A DNA stretch of 64,000 nt from Ixodes scapularis (GCF_016920785.2 NW_024609837.1:44332745-44396744); one strand, 5' to 3'; positions 1-12,054 are shown, numbered from the stretch's first letter. Made by a program: numbers and translations. The notes: a model not told the origin generated them from the sequence alone.

Positions 1-182
1 AATAAGTAACAAAATAGCGTTACTCGTTAGCTTGTAAAAAACCTAACGCGTTACAAAGCTCCGTTCCCATTTTGCAAATGTAACGAAATACCGCAGTCGT
101 TACTTGCCATGACTGACGGGCGTTACCTTTACGTTAGTTTGTCGTTACTTTGTGTTGCATTGTTAGTATATGACAGCTGTTT
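1..182. repeat. TAACG-rich repeat, copy A
   Basis: Shares with 1207-1391 a series of blocks (ATAGCGTTACTCGTTAGCTT, CCATTTTGCAAA, TACGTTAGTTTG, GTTAGTATATGACAG) in the same order and orientation. The TAACG motif density and the hAT-like end at 4216 suggest subterminal repeats of a hAT-type transposon, but the left end is outside the window. Confidence 0.6.
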
Positions 183-235
183 ATAATAAACTGCCTCTAT
201 AAACTTCGACAGCAATACGCTTGTTCAGAGTGATT

Positions 236-430
236 ATTCATTTATTTATTTATTTTTACTTTGCCGCACCGCAGCATTACAGCAGAGGTGTGGGGTAAAG
301 ATCACAATTATACGTTGGAAATTCACACAAACAGCAGAAGCCAGCAACAAACAATATAAATAAACAATTTAAAACAATACGCAATAATAAAATTTTAAAA
401 TTTTCATAGCGCCACAAATACTAGCAAAGA
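236..430 (-). mobile_element. LINE 3' tail, (AAAT)n type, minus strand
   Basis: On the minus strand the sequence ends with a GC-rich block (GCTGTAATGCTGCGGTGCGG) and then AAGTAAAAATAAATAAATAAATG. This reads as a LINE 3' UTR and tail. No coding part is attached with certainty. Confidence 0.4.
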
Positions 431-734
431 AATTCACATTACATTGATCAGGTTAATAGAAGAATTACTGTCGGCAGGATATGTAATGTATATCCCCGAA
501 CACGAGACGCTTCGCAAGGGCGATTCGGAGAACTGCACCTTGCCCGTAGCACCTGCCTAGGAAGTAGAAACCGCTCCGAAAAGATCGACCTGATGCACGC
601 ACGCCACGTAACGGACGCATATTTGACCTCTTCATGTAATCAAAGTTCATTCGGCAAAATAAGTTATTTTATTCATTCACAAACCAACGTCGCATTGCCA
701 CTTAATGACACGTTAGCACCCCGCTACTGCTGAC

Positions 735-905
735 AGACTTCTTTTGGTTCAAATCGTAAGAACGTCAACGCTTCCAAACTTAGAGCTTATCCTTTCTGTT
801 GTTGACAGAACGAGTATTTATTTGTTTTCAAGAGAAGAATGTCACCAGCTGGAGTAGCTAGGGACGCTGAGGTAAAATTCTTCAAGCAGCGGCATACTGT
901 TGTCT
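735..905 (-). repeat. LINE-derived repeat, copy 1 (pair with 3405-3575)
   Basis: The segment matches 3405-3575 closely (shared words such as GACAGAACGAG, CACCAGCTGG/AACCAGCTGG, GTAGCTAG and the AACGTCAACGCTTCC block). Since copy 1 is continuous with the RT fragment, both are probably the same part of an L1-like element, downstream of RT motif B in the element's sense. Confidence 0.65.
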
Positions 906-1204
906 TCCGAATGGATCCTGTCTCTTTCTAGCGAGACGGCACAAGGGTTGAAGACATCAAGCAAAGGGGATAAGGGGCAGCCCTGACGAACTGAGGAACG
1001 GACTGGGAGGTTTGTTGTTACTTCGTTAACTATGACTAGGCGTGTGCAACAGTTACTATAAGACATTTGTACGTCTTGAAGTATACTATCCCTAACACAA
1101 ACATGGGATAGCATTTTGCAAAGAACATAATGACTAACATGGTCGAAAGCTTTCGCAAGATCAACTTGGACCATTGCAATCTGACAGAGTTCTGCCCGTC
1201 ACCA
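842..1204 (-). pseudogene. L1/Tx1-like reverse transcriptase fragment
   Basis: Minus-strand reading gives LCQIAMVQVDLAKAFDHVSH (RT motif A region), then SSVRQGCPLSPLL (motif B), the signature of L1/Tx1-type LINEs. The frame is open for about 110 codons from 1174 to 842, but motif B is followed by DVFNPC where a continuing domain is expected, and no motif C (YADD-type) is seen. It is a dead fragment lying between two copies of a TAACG-rich repeat (1-182 and 1207-1391). Confidence 0.75.
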
Positions 1205-1206
1205 AA

Positions 1207-1391
1207 AATATGTAACGAAATAGCGTTACTCGTTAGCTTGGGAAAAAGCAAACGCGCTACAGACCTCCTTTACCATTTTGCAAAAGTAACGAAATACAGG
1301 TTTCGTTACTTGCCATGAATAATCGACGTGAATTTTACGTTAGTTTGTTATTACTTTGTGTTTCACTGTTAGTATATGACAGTTGTTAGTA
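1207..1391. repeat. TAACG-rich repeat, copy B
   Basis: Direct repeat of 1-182. It begins immediately at the upstream edge of the RT fragment, so the two copies bracket the LINE debris. Divergence is modest, with small indels. Confidence 0.6.
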
Positions 1392-2317
1392 TCCGACATT
1401 AGCGTCTCAACGACAAACGTCTCCACAAGATTATCGAGCACTTCTTGAGAAACGGGAGCTTGATGCATACGGTCGATCTTCATCTCCTTTAGCTACGGCG
1501 CCTCGGGACAGTGGGTTGTAGTCTCGGTCTTTCGTCTCTTTAAAGCACCACGAACTCTGATAGCTTCTGCAAATGGAGGGACTGGCCGAAAAAAAAAAAA
1601 TGATTGACGCGAAGCACCGCTGTTAATTGATAGTTATCAGTGGTGCGGTTCAACTAAATATTAGGAAATTGTAGTAGAGCGTTTCCGCAGCCCGCTAAGC
1701 ACCCGGATAGCGCTCCGTAATCCGCCACAAGACCTTGAACTATGCAGAGAAGGCTGGCGGCGCGCATGCGCAGCTGCGGCGTTTTCATCGGGGATGCCGT
1801 AGCGGAGGAGGGAAACGATCTACTAGAACTCCCTAGTAACTAAATAAACTACATGACGAATTAGCATAGAAAAAAAAAACTGTCTAAATAAATCGCAAGC
1901 TTAAACAAATATCAGACAGGCGTGTTTATATAAAACTGCAATGATTGATTTACTCTCTCTCTGGAATATACAGGTAAACAAGCCGTTTTCAAAAAGTTCT
2001 CGCTAGCTTACAATAATGAGCATCGTGAGATGTAGCTGAAAACCTATGCAACTAACAAAACAATCTCGAAGGAAAGGTGCGTTCTTTTGGCTAACGAAGC
2101 TTAACCACAACATTTTAGTGAAAAAATAATAATAATAATAAATGACATTGAAAAAGAACTTACCTTAGTTTGCTTTTTCAAATTAAATTTCGACGTCCTG
2201 CATGGATGTGCTGAGCAGCTTGAGTTTCGGCATACAGAGTAGATTATAATCACCTTTCATCCTTGTTGGTGTTAGATTGGTGGCGGCTGATAAAACCTGT
2301 TTGCTCTACTGACGTCT

Positions 2318-2525
2318 AACCCCTGGTTAGCTCAGTTGGTAGAGCGCTCCACTAGAAATGAATAGGGAGCCTTCAAAGGCACCCTAGAAATGGAGAGGTC
2401 CCGGGTTCGATGCCCGGACCAGGCGGATTTTTTCGGTCGCGCACCAGTCACGTAGCTGTCTTTGGAGATTTGTCTTTGTCCTTTATCCCTCTTGTTCCTC
2501 TTCTCCAGGAATTATTTTCGTCATA
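2318..2525 (+). mobile_element. tRNA-derived SINE (SINE-A copy 1)
   Basis: The head resembles a tRNA: box A TTAGCTCAGTTGGTAGAGCG, box B GGGTTCGATGCCC, and acceptor-like CCTGGT pairing with ACCAGG. About 55 extra bases between the boxes (a partly duplicated CCACTAGAAATG-like segment) rule out a functional tRNA. The tail (TGTCTTTGGAGATTTGTCTTTG, then pyrimidine-rich blocks) recurs at 26305-26395, which defines a SINE family with RNA polymerase III promoter boxes. Confidence 0.8.
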
Positions 2526-3404
2526 CAGAGTGGACATTTCAACAGCAAATTATCTCCAAACATAGCACTTAGCCCGGGCCATGGTAATGGCGTTTGGGAG
2601 GCCATTGCCATCTTGCACGAAAAGTGAGTGGGAGATGGCAGTAAAAGGGGCTTTTATAACAAGCGTTCCAAAACGGCCTTGTCGGTTAGATGCAGACGTT
2701 GCATGACAGAGACACATGTACAGTACACGAACTGTTCACAAACAACACACCTTAAAGCCACGCCGGTTTTAATCACAGTCCGGTCTAGGCTGCACAAGCA
2801 ACAAAAATAGGACACCGATCGCTTATTATAACCAATAATTATAACCAAAGATTATTATGGGTTATTATAAACGAAGTATATCACCGGCTATACTTTGCTT
2901 ATAATCACATGCATACTCGTAGTATCTTTACGTGTATATATGACTAAAAAAGGTGGCCAGCGTTCATAAGCTTTTTACCCTAAGTTCCTCTTTCGGAGCC
3001 AAAAACTTTTTTTTTCTCCCTCTCCGGTCGCAGAAAAGTAAGGCTAAGCAGACGAAAGCCATCACTATCACTGCTACTGTCTCTGCTAAAGGAATGGTAC
3101 ATTAGCCTTCAACCAGGAACTGCGAGAAGGGAAAGGCGGGCGCAGTTGGGAGCATGCGTTCTCGATGTCTGACGAACTGCGATACAAAGAAAGTGCCGTC
3201 GCTGGTAGCGACGAAGTTTTTCGTCTAATCCTTGAGGCACTATGGGAAAATGGATGCCTAGAGGATTCAGTGGGAAGCGACCTTCTGAACTGGAGTCGTT
3301 CTCCAGCGAGGGACCCCACCTTTGTACCACGGCGGCAGGGACTCTAAAAGGTGGTGACGTCTGTCTGGTGGCGGTCGCCGTTCAATGCTGCAATGACCTT
3401 GCCA

Positions 3405-3720
3405 CTTGTTTTGGTTCAAAGCGTGGGAACGTCAACGCTTCCAAACTTTGAATTTATCCTTTTTGTTGTTGACAGAACGAGAATTTATTGGTTTTGAAGA
3501 GAATGATGTAACCAGCTGGGGTAGCTAGAGATGCTGAGCCAAAATCCTTCGAGCGGTGGCAGGCTGTTGCCATCTAAAGTTCTGAACGTATGTATCCTTC
3601 CAGCGAGACGGCTGCTCAAGGTACGGCGACGGTGATCTTAGAAGCTTCTCTAGAAAGAATGCACCAAGGACGCTTAGGTTTTCCGCGCAGTGATAATCTC
3701 GCGCCTTTTCGGCCCAGTCA
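3405..3720 (-). repeat. LINE-derived repeat, copy 2
   Basis: The first 170 bp are homologous to 735-905 and in the same orientation. Matching resumes around the AGCGAGACGG block (3601 versus 930). The remainder to about 3720 has no partner in this window. It looks like a second degraded copy of the same L1-like element. Confidence 0.5.
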
Positions 3721-3859
3721 TGAGAACGTTAAAACTGTCTTCCGAAAGGGTTTGAAATGTCGAAGTCTATACATAGCTTTGTTGGGGCTTCTTTGCAACT
3801 TTCACGTAGGGTACAAAATATAAATTATATGTTTTCAAACAATAATGCGCCCATTTTTA

Positions 3860-4216
3860 ATCAAAAGTTGCGAGTGACGGGTAACGTAATTTTGTAGGAA
3901 ATACCGTAAAATAATAACTACATTACTTTACTCGTTACTCATTTGGGATTCTAACGAGTAATGCAAAAGAAAACGGCCAGCTAGACCGAGAGTGATGAAT
4001 AAAAAATATGCTGCTTAGCTGATAGTGAGCGGTGTGTATGTCTCTGTTTCTCTCTGTCTGTGTTTTGTCCCTATCGTTCTAGCTGACCGTTTACTTTTGC
4101 ATTGTGTACCAACTAGCTCAATCTCAGCTTGTTATTCTACCGAGTACGTTGGTACGTTAGTAAAAAACAGTAACGCGTTACCCGTCGTTACTTGTAACGC
4201 GTTGGTTCCAACACTG
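3860..4216. mobile_element. hAT-type right terminus with TAACG motifs
   Basis: Ends with TTGGTTCCAACACTG, that is CAGTGTTGGAACC on the other strand, a common hAT terminal form, with several GTAACGCGTTAC-like subterminal motifs. The left end was not found; it may lie left of the window and link to the TAACG repeats at 1-182 and 1207-1391. Confidence 0.5.
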
Positions 4217-4852
4217 TTCCCTATTGAGTCAATAGGGTGGAGTCAATGAGCTGGACAGGAGTGGACAGACCTGGAGGATACTAGCGTTTGTGATGGAAGA
4301 ACGCTTCGCGTATCCAACCTAGCAATTCGCCATATTTTTTTTTCTTAAGCTTTTCTGTCGCCCTTTTTTGCCGCTTGCGCTCTTTCTCTGGGCAAATCCG
4401 GAGCGCACTCGTTTGACTGAAAAAAGCGCCTCTGTATGTCTGAATGTCTGATGTTTTAACCTCCGCCGAAAGTAACACGGAAGGACCCGAGGAAAAGGTT
4501 TTTGCTGGAATCTGTGTACAGTCAGTGAGGCGACGAGCGCTGCGTCAGTGTTCGACTGAAGGTCGGGCCGTCGACTTCCGTCCCTGGCAGCCAACCGGAT
4601 ATGGTTAGGTGCCAGACGTATGGCGTTAAAAAAGTACGTTAAAAAAGGCATGATTTGTACTTTCATTTGTTACATCGGTCCCTCCTTCTTCGTTGAGAGA
4701 CCACTTATATTACCAAGAAAATCTGCGTCAGTTTGAACTTTTTCCACTACATATAGTTTCTTAAAGAGCACAAGAGGGGGAGCCAAGCGCAGAAAGTAAA
4801 ATTTCCAAATTAAAAAAAAAAAAGTAAAATTGAATCGTAGAATTACGATATA

Positions 4853-5741
4853 AGTTCTAGAACTCCGTGTTTTCGGATAAATCCGAAAAACTCCGAAAAA
4901 CACTCGCCGGTGAAATTCTTGTCAATTCGGATTCATCCAATAAACTCCAAATTGTTATGTGCCCTCCCCCCCCCCCCCCCCCCCCCAATAAAAAAAAAGT
5001 ATTTTTTTTTTTTTTGTACAATTTGAGCAGCGCAGGATCAATGTTCCTGGGAAAATGACACCATAATTATCTTTCAAGCCTCGGACCGTTGTCAAAAGGG
5101 GGTCTTACGGCTTGTCTCGTCAAGATTGGTTCAGGGAAACAGGTCATCGTACCATTCGTGTCACGACAAAAGCCACTCTTATGGTTTCCAGTTTGGGCCA
5201 TGGGATTTGGGATTTAGAGAAAGAAGAGGGTATGTTTCTGGGGTAACAGTGAAAGCTATTGACCATAGAGATTGTATAAAATGGGGAAGAGGGGCAGCTG
5301 AAACTTCTCTATTACATCCTTAACCACTCAACTTCGCGCGGCCGCGGGATAGATTGATGGGATGACTACGAGCTTCCTTGCGGCTACCTCCGGCAGTTTA
5401 TTGATTTTAAGGTATCGGCGTTTATCGAAGCCACACTTGTGTGCGACTTTTGTCGTGGGACAAATTAGTATTGCCTATGACACCAACGCCAAAATAAACT
5501 GAAGAAATCTTAATTGACATAAGCGCTTTTTATTGTTTATCTGGCACACGTTTGCCTCCGGTTATTATTTATTATTTTTTAATGAAAAACACTGCGAAAT
5601 TAATCTTCTAATTTTGGAGAGTTGGAGATTTATGATAAATGAGCTCCGATAAACACGAAATTTTTGCTAAAAAATAAACTCCGAAAACACCCTCCGAATT
5701 TCACGAAAAATAAGTTCTGAAAACACGAAGCTCTAGATATA
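4853..5741. mobile_element. TIR element with TCTAGA...CGTGTTTTC ends
   Basis: Left end TCTAGAACTCCGTGTTTTCG, right end (other strand) TCTAGAGCTTCGTGTTTTCA. Both sides continue with AT-rich sequence full of CTCCGAAAA-type motifs. Flanks share TATAA. The interior holds a polyC tract at 4967-4986, T runs, and no recognisable ORF. A non-autonomous DNA element is the likely reading. Confidence 0.6.
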
Positions 5742-5809
5742 ACCGAAATCGAAACTTAAGTGCAACTTTACTGGTCCGCCATCTTGTTGTGACGTCAGAC
5801 GTCGTATAA

Positions 5810-6990
5810 CATAAAGTTATTACAGTAAACGCTAAAGGCTCAGCTGGCGCTAGTGTCTACGGGACTTCCGGTTGCAAATTGAAGCAGACAGTATGCAGTC
5901 TACATTTCCAGCCTCCCTGTGTATTCCTATGGGAAAACCCGCGTGAATTATGTCTCTTCGCCAGAAAATAAGATGAATAACTTTTGTCATCTTGGTTGTA
6001 CCGGATAGTATGCACCTTTATTGGTATCATGAAAGTGTAATTGCTTTATTTAAAACATTTTTCTCTACCACTGAACGATGCTAAACTTCGCTCTATTTCA
6101 GGTCCAAACCTCTGTTTCAAGGAAGTATATATGAAAACGAGCGACGATTTTATGCAAACTAACGATTGAAAGGAATGTAGAGTGTGTTCAAGGTCTGCTA
6201 GCGTTTCCGTGGTGCTTATATATTGCTAATATGCCCGTCCTACATTGGATGAAAATGACTCCGTCGTGCACATTTACGATCGGTTAAAGAAACATTCGAA
6301 CGCCAGAAATAAAGCACGTGAGCTACGAAAGGTGTATTTTTATTATTTTCTATGTCGGGCAGTTTTTATTGGGCATCTGCTCTCTGGCTCACCTCATTTG
6401 CAAATATTTGGAGCGTGCGGGTGATGATTTGAACCCAGAACAAGCATCTTCGCACATATTCATGAGCAGGAAGAATAAAGCAGTACTTATTTATTGCAAA
6501 TCTGACTATATCACGTGGCTTTCAATTTATTTTGATCGTCTGCGTGCACAAGGAGTTACTTATCCAGTGTTACTGGGTAGTTCTTGCCGTCTCTTGGTTT
6601 TCCACATGTCCTTCGATCGTTTGGCACGTATATCCCCCATGCTGGAAAGCGTCGACGCCGTGTTCGCGTTAACAGTGTCCGACAGTGCACATAAATACAC
6701 GTACGAAGCGGTTTTAACACCGTTTTTTCATGCCACGAATTTCAAATAAAAATAGTGTAACTCACCAATTATTTCGTCTGCGTGACTGAGAAATGTTACA
6801 ATGTGCCTAGTACGTACAATTTATTCGTGACATTTGCTCTTATAATCGAGCGCAGAGAGAAAATGCACTCGATTTTTCTCATAGAAATGCATTACCGGAA
6901 GTCAATTTCGGACTGCTTGCTGTCTGCATCAAAATGCAAGAGCACACTAGCGCCAGCTGAGCCTCTAGCGTTTATTGTAATAACTCTATG
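5810..6990 (+). mobile_element. DNA transposon, P/hAT-like, copy 1 (1181 bp)
   Basis: Terminal inverted repeats start CATAAAGTTATTACAGT and, on the other strand, CATAGAGTTATTACAAT; they match over about 47 bp (through GGCTCAGCTGGCGCTAGTGT) and loosely for about 80 bp more. The element is flanked by an exact 8-bp duplication, TCGTATAA (5802-5809 and 6991-6998). An 8-bp duplication fits hAT or P superfamilies, and the CAT... start leans toward P. A second copy, inverted, lies at 14663-15830. The transposase is not recognisable, so this is probably a non-autonomous family. Confidence 0.88.
6318..6749 (+). CDS. ORF inside P/hAT-like element, unknown product
   Basis: A 143-codon frame starting with the non-ATG codon GTG in the provided frame. 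The block LERAGDDLNPEQASS to YCKSDY is shared almost unchanged with copy 2 on the opposite strand, where the frame then breaks at a stop. Later shared peptides are ISPMLESVDAVFALTVSDSA and HKYTYEAVL. I recognise no domain. Similarity may reflect only recent common origin of the two copies. It could be a remnant of transposase or of captured sequence. Confidence 0.35.
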   Translation: MSYERCIFIIFYVGQFLLGICSLAHLICKYLERAGDDLNPEQASSHIFMSRKNKAVLIYCKSDYITWLSIYFDRLRAQGVTYPVLLGSSCRLLVFHMSFDRLARISPMLESVDAVFALTVSDSAHKYTYEAVLTPFFHATNFK

Positions 6991-7089
6991 TCGTATAAAC
7001 ACGAGCACGTGGGCAGCTTGAGCCCTGTTTTACCCAGCGACGGAAGCAGTTAAAACGCTGTTCCGATAGCCCGTGGGGTATTGAAGTAC

Positions 7090-7300
7090 GATTCATCAAT
7101 CTTGTTTTAGTCGAGGATTAGCCTGCAAACATTTTAAAATTTTCAGCATGAGATTTTCAGACGATTCGCCGTTCGCATTCGATCCGCCGGTATTGCCGCC
7201 TGCGAGGGGACCTCCCGTGGGAGCTCTATTCGCGATCCGCCGACATGTGGACCCAAATGCCGCTTCAAAACAGAGTGGCATGAAAGGTTTTCTTTGCTAG
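7090..7300 (+). pseudogene. exon-like segment shared with 44334-44470
   Basis: Plus-strand reading gives DDSPFAFDPP and, later, IRRHVDPNAAS before a stop at 7300. A related segment occurs inside the TTAA element at 42628-44956 (GSPFAFDP and IRRNVYPDAAS, in two frames). Short conserved peptides in two unlinked repeats suggest remains of a coding exon in a transposon family. I do not recognise the protein. Confidence 0.4.
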
Positions 7301-7453
7301 CAAGGTGTGAACTGTTGTTCCTAGCACGACGCGAATGCTACGATCCAGAGTTGGCGTCGGACTGCTCGGTCCCACTTCCGTGGCGGAGACCAATCGGACG
7401 CCAACAAGATGTCACTCTGCGGCATTTCTTTGTGGCGTTATTGTACCTCACGA

Positions 7454-7907
7454 CTAGGGATGTCGCAAAATTTCGTCGAACCGGATTTTTAGGTCGAACT
7501 TTCTGGGTTCGACTGATTTGAAAAACCTTTAAACTTTTAACCAGATTCCACCGATTCGACTCTGTGGTCAGTGTGGCCAGACCATGATACAGGCAGGTGT
7601 AGGTTTGGAGAATTTTTTTTTTTACACAAAGGGTTATTTTAGATTTATGAACAGTTGCAATTAACATAAACTGATTTTTATCACTGAACAAGGTAATAAC
7701 TTAATTAACTTTGTACTATATTAACTGAAATGACCAATCAGTGCTGCCCTTAATTAATTCCTTAGCCGTCACCATCCAATCCGAAGCCAACTAGCCAGCC
7801 TTTAGCGCATGCGCATAGCAGTCGACCCTGAGTCGAACTTTTCACAAGAAGTTCGAAAATGTCAAACCTGGTCGAACTCGAACCTCGACCGGTTCGCGAC
7901 ATCCCTA
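7454..7907. mobile_element. hAT-like MITE with TAGGGATGTCGC ends
   Basis: Left end TAGGGATGTCGCAAAA; right end, other strand, TAGGGATGTCGCGAACC. Multiple GGTTCGAA/GTCGAAC motifs lie near both ends. Length 454 bp, no transposase. Flanking octamers (CTCACGAC, TTAACAAT) do not match, so the target duplication has decayed or one end is rearranged. Confidence 0.65.
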
Positions 7908-8373
7908 TTAACAATCAATCACCAATGTCCTCCTCCCCATCCCCCTTCCATGCCGCAAACTGCTTAAACCAGTCACTATTTGCGAAACCATAGACGCTAA
8001 CTATCACTTCAACGCACAACGCCGTGGAGTATGGGAGCGCTGTCTGCTCTCGGATACATTTGACGTCACGAATTCGCCCTGCTCGCTGTTGCCTGTAGAG
8101 CGGCAGCAAGGGATTCGGAGGTGTACGCGTAAACTCAAAATTTATTTCTTGAAAGAAAATGACTATTTTAACTAGATATTTTATAGACATACTCACCAGT
8201 GGATATTTAGCACACGGTGAAATGTTTATAAAAAATTAGTAAAAATCAATATTTCGCCGGTACTCCCCTTTAAGCGGTAGCTTTTCGCCAGTTTGGCGTT
8301 GCCTTTTTGAGTATCTTCTTTACGTCTGAATGGGCATGTGCTTTCGATACTAAGTTGTAAAAATGTATACACA

Positions 8374-8413
<40 letters not shown>
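8374..8413. repeat. (CT)n(AT)n microsatellite
   Basis: About 18 bp of CT repeats run into about 20 bp of TA repeats. Confidence 0.9.
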
Positions 8414-9533
8414 ATACTTAAATACCAAGAACAAAAAAAAAATAAAGCATAAAGGTAGCCGAGCTGAACAGTGAACTTACGCCGACGAGAAAATCTTGCT
8501 ATATAAACACACGCTCTTCTAACAATAAAGACAAAAGTGAAAGAGAGTATCTACGTATGCCGTAGTGGTTGAATTTGTCAGTCAGTATTAGTGATGGGTA
8601 GAATCAAAAGCTTTACTGAAATCTAGAAAAAAATGCCGAAAGTTTCTGTTCGATCTCATTTTGTAAGAGGTTTGTGTAGAATAATCTAATTTTGTAAGAG
8701 GGTGGAGGTTCCGTGGGTATTGCCAGTCTCTGCAAAATCACCGGTTGTTTTCTCTTTCTTTGTCTCCATTTTTCTTCTTTTTTCTCTCCGTCTTTTTATT
8801 GATATTCCCTTTTTAAAACCAAACTGAGACACAAAAACTACAGAGTTTGATAAAAAAAAGAAAAAAAAATAACTAGTTCACAAAATACTTTTTTCGACTC
8901 CATTAGAAAAAAGAACAACATAGGCATAACAGTTATAGGCTATAGTTTGACAAGAAAATATTATCGGGGCCTTTATGCTCATGCTTCCCTTTCGCCTATA
9001 CTTTTTTTTTTGGGGGGGGGGGGGGGGATTTTTAACACTACAATCACTAATCAAGAATGTGTACAGGATATGACAGAGTTGTGTCAAGAATGTATTTATT
9101 AGATTTAATTTGAAGGTCGTCACTTACGAGAATAATAACCAATAAATAATAAATATTTTATCGCATTTTTACGCATATAACGGCCCGCTAAAGCATAAAT
9201 GAGTATGCTTATCTGCGGGAGCTGGCGTCCAGTAGGTTGCTTGCTCGCTGATAACAAAGCATGCGTTGTTGGCACGCAACTAATCAAAGTAAAATTAAAA
9301 GAAAAGGAAACGTAGTTTCAATTACGTATTAAATTTAGTGCACCAGTTTCTCAGTCCATATTTTACTCGTTTTAAAGAACCCATATTAAGAAACTCCTTT
9401 GTTAGTTTATTAAAGTAAAACGGAACGTAATATGACGTCGATTTTTTCCATATATAGAATTGTGTTACACCGCAACTGCCCAGTAGTTAAGACTCTCGCT
9501 ACATTCATTATCTCCCCTTTCTCTGCTTCTTGG
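8414..9533. other. no gene seen
   Basis: AT-rich sequence with homopolymers (G run at 9012-9027, A and T runs). ORFs here are short and low in complexity. No repeat partner noticed in the window. Confidence 0.5.
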
Positions 9534-10110
9534 TTCATTCATTCATTCATTTGCTTTATTTTCAGTGCCACACAAACAGCTATACGCCTTCTTAGTGGTG
9601 CACTACGTCTAAAAAAAAGAATTCGCATCTCAAAAACAAATGTTGACATGTCAGAACGAAAGGAAGACATCGAGGCACATCTTAAATGTTCGTTCGCATC
9701 CAAAAATATCAATACCAAGTTCATCTAAGTTGGATTTGAATTTGTTAAAAACCAGCTGCAGTCGGGTAATAGGGTCAGCGTTGTGTAAAATAGAAGGATA
9801 GAACAATGATCGTATGCGAATAGATTGTTGAGGAACACGCAAATATACACTGTTCAGTAACGCTGTGCAGTCAACAACACCATTCACAACTTTATGCAAG
9901 AACATGAAATCGCGCGTCATTCGCCTATTACACAAGGAAGTTATGCCAATTTGTTTACATATTCTCTCATTGTCATAAAATACCTTGGACTGCAAGTAAG
10001 GATCATAAAAGACACGCATAAATTTTCTTTGCACTCGCTCAATACTAGATGAGTTAGATTCTCCACTGCTGTACTATACAACCGAAGAAAACTCGAGGCG
10101 GCTTAGCACA
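9534..10110 (-). pseudogene. LINE C-terminal fragment with (TGAA)n tail
   Basis: The minus-strand frame 10034-9651 contains QRKFMRVFYDPYLQSKVFYD, MTRDFMFLHKVVNG and LRVPQQSIRIRSLF, matching the C-terminal tail of Jockey/CR1-type LINE proteins as known in ticks. Reading upstream, RSLVLSRLEFSS-like codons extend to about 10110. The frame ends naturally and is followed by a short UTR and (ATGA)n at 9536-9551, marking the true 3' end. The RT core is missing. Confidence 0.8.
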
Positions 10111-10159
10111 AGAGAGCGAAATAACATTAAAAAACACTGTGGATTTCTAAAATTTCTCG

Positions 10160-10201
10160 ATATACGCGTTATGATATACGCGTATATCATAACGCGTATA
10201 T
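10160..10201. repeat. 42-bp perfect palindrome
   Basis: ATATACGCGTTATGATATACG followed by its exact reverse complement, with no spacer. It lies at the break between the LINE C-terminal piece and the unrelated AT-rich sequence that replaces the RT core. Confidence 0.95.
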
Positions 10202-10789
10202 AATAATATTATCATAATAATATTCATTGTACCATATATGATGTTACATGCCATTTTGTATGGAACCGTGTCGATTTTTCTTTTTTGATTTTTAGAGTTG
10301 TTATGGTATTGCGAAATACCATAATGAAGGATAGATTCACCCAGTGCGGCGGCATACCCTCTCTTTCTCAGAGATATTTTTGCTACACTCCGCATCTTAT
10401 ATGAATACCCAGAGACGGCATGCATCCCTTTTATTATATTGCCGCGCGCTGTATTAAGTACGCGGAATGCAAACTAACACCGTAATCATCCGGCTTCCCC
10501 CCCTCCCCCCTTGATATCTATAATATTTCTAAGTTTAATAACTCTTTGAGCAAAACTAATCGTTAAAGAAGTTGCAGAATGATGTAAGATCCTTGTACAC
10601 AGAAGCTTTTTAATTGGTATCATTGATAGTTTTTTTTTTTTTGAGCCCATACTTTAAGCGATTAAACCCCGAGTCTTCTTTAGGTTTCCTGGCACTTCCG
10701 AAACGTATTTGTGTAATAATATTTTTTTTTTTGCTAATCTTATTCTTGCGGTTACCTTATTTCGTGACTTCGAGAATCCTGCTCTGATT

Positions 10790-11600
10790 CGTGCATCAAC
10801 GGCCGGGTTTTGCCTTGCATATTTTCCACAGCTTGTCTTTTTCGCGGCATAGTGTCCTAATTTCCTCGTTTATCCATGCATTATTTTGTTTTTCTTTATG
10901 TCTTAATTTTACTGTTTTCCAGCACTGTTCGTGTATGTACCCCATCTTGTCTATGAGTTTTTGATAAGCATTGCTGTGATCGTCTTTCATTCGGGACCCC
11001 CAATTGCATTCCCTTGTTATTTTATCCATTTTGTTGTTGTCTAAAATTTATTTGTAGACAGTGTGTTCCGTTTCTCTCGAATTTACTTCAAATTCGGTCA
11101 AACCGACAAAGTAGTAATCAGCAGCTTTTTGTCTAGTCACCCCTGAAACCAATTTAAGATCACAATTCTTCTGACAATAATATGATCAATACATGATTGC
11201 CTTGTACGCGATCCCAGATAATGTTCCCTAGTGTGGTTATTTATTACCTGTTCTAATCCATTGCCGGCAAGTAGGTTCAGGTAGTCAGACACACCGTTTA
11301 CTTGGCCGTTTTCATTATATGTATGTTCAAGTCACCAGCAGTATTTAAATAATTATTAATATAAAATTTGTTAAGCAGTTCAAAACATTCATCGAGAAAA
11401 AAATGTGTGTTCGCACTGGATGGTCTATATATCGCACAAACGACAAAGGACACTCGCTGATTAGACACACGCGGACATTACCAAACCTTGCGCGCTTTCA
11501 AGATATATTGCTTGATCAGCCATACAGTTACTTTTTATAAACGCTCATTCTCTGCGTACAAAGAACGAGCGAAACTCAGCTAAGTTAAAACAACTAACCA
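10790..11600 (-). pseudogene. LINE endonuclease and linker fragment
   Basis: On the minus strand, frames broken by stops and shifts read NTAGDLNIHI, SDYLNLLAGNGLEQVI and RTRQSCIDHIIV, i.e. the GDxN and DHI-type motifs of the APE-like endonuclease. The open frame 11029-10796 (NNAWINEEIRTLCREKDKLW) is the linker before RT. Together with 9534-10110 it may be one element with its RT domain deleted, or two elements. Confidence 0.75.
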
Positions 11601-12054
11601 TCGTTGTATCTATATTAATTTCTGTCAAAATTACTGGGTGATTCAAGGAGCGGCCAGGCTCTTTAAATCGACCACAAAATTTGGTTTCTTAACCTATCGC
11701 GCTACGACCCAGACCCCAGAACTCGGTGTGGTTGGACCGACACAGAGTTTTGGAAAACATTATAATGTTAAACTCAACTTCGCGATGCCCTTTGTCCTTT
11801 TTTTTTTGTTTAATCAGACGGCGATTGTGATAAAAAGCAAACATATTGTTCGTATCAAGAGAGGATTTGATGTTAGTAAGTAACTTTAACTCGTGGTAGT
11901 CCATAAGAGGAAACTAATTGCAAAAAAAAAAAAAAAAGGTACTAACTTTATAATCAAGTTTTGACAAAACCGTGTTCATAGGAGATCGCGACATTCGGAG
12001 TGCCATCCGATTTGAATGTTAGTAGTTTGCAGTTTCGAACCCAAACCTAGCGCA

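Noticed and set aside
2320..2430. tRNA gene candidate (A and B boxes, acceptor-like ends)
   Set aside because: About 55 extra bases between the boxes and a tail shared with another locus show a SINE; no cloverleaf with a normal anticodon arm can be formed.
8240..8275. Right end of a further TTAA element (GTACTCCCCTTTAAG)
   Set aside because: No convincing left TIR was found upstream, so the element could not be bounded.
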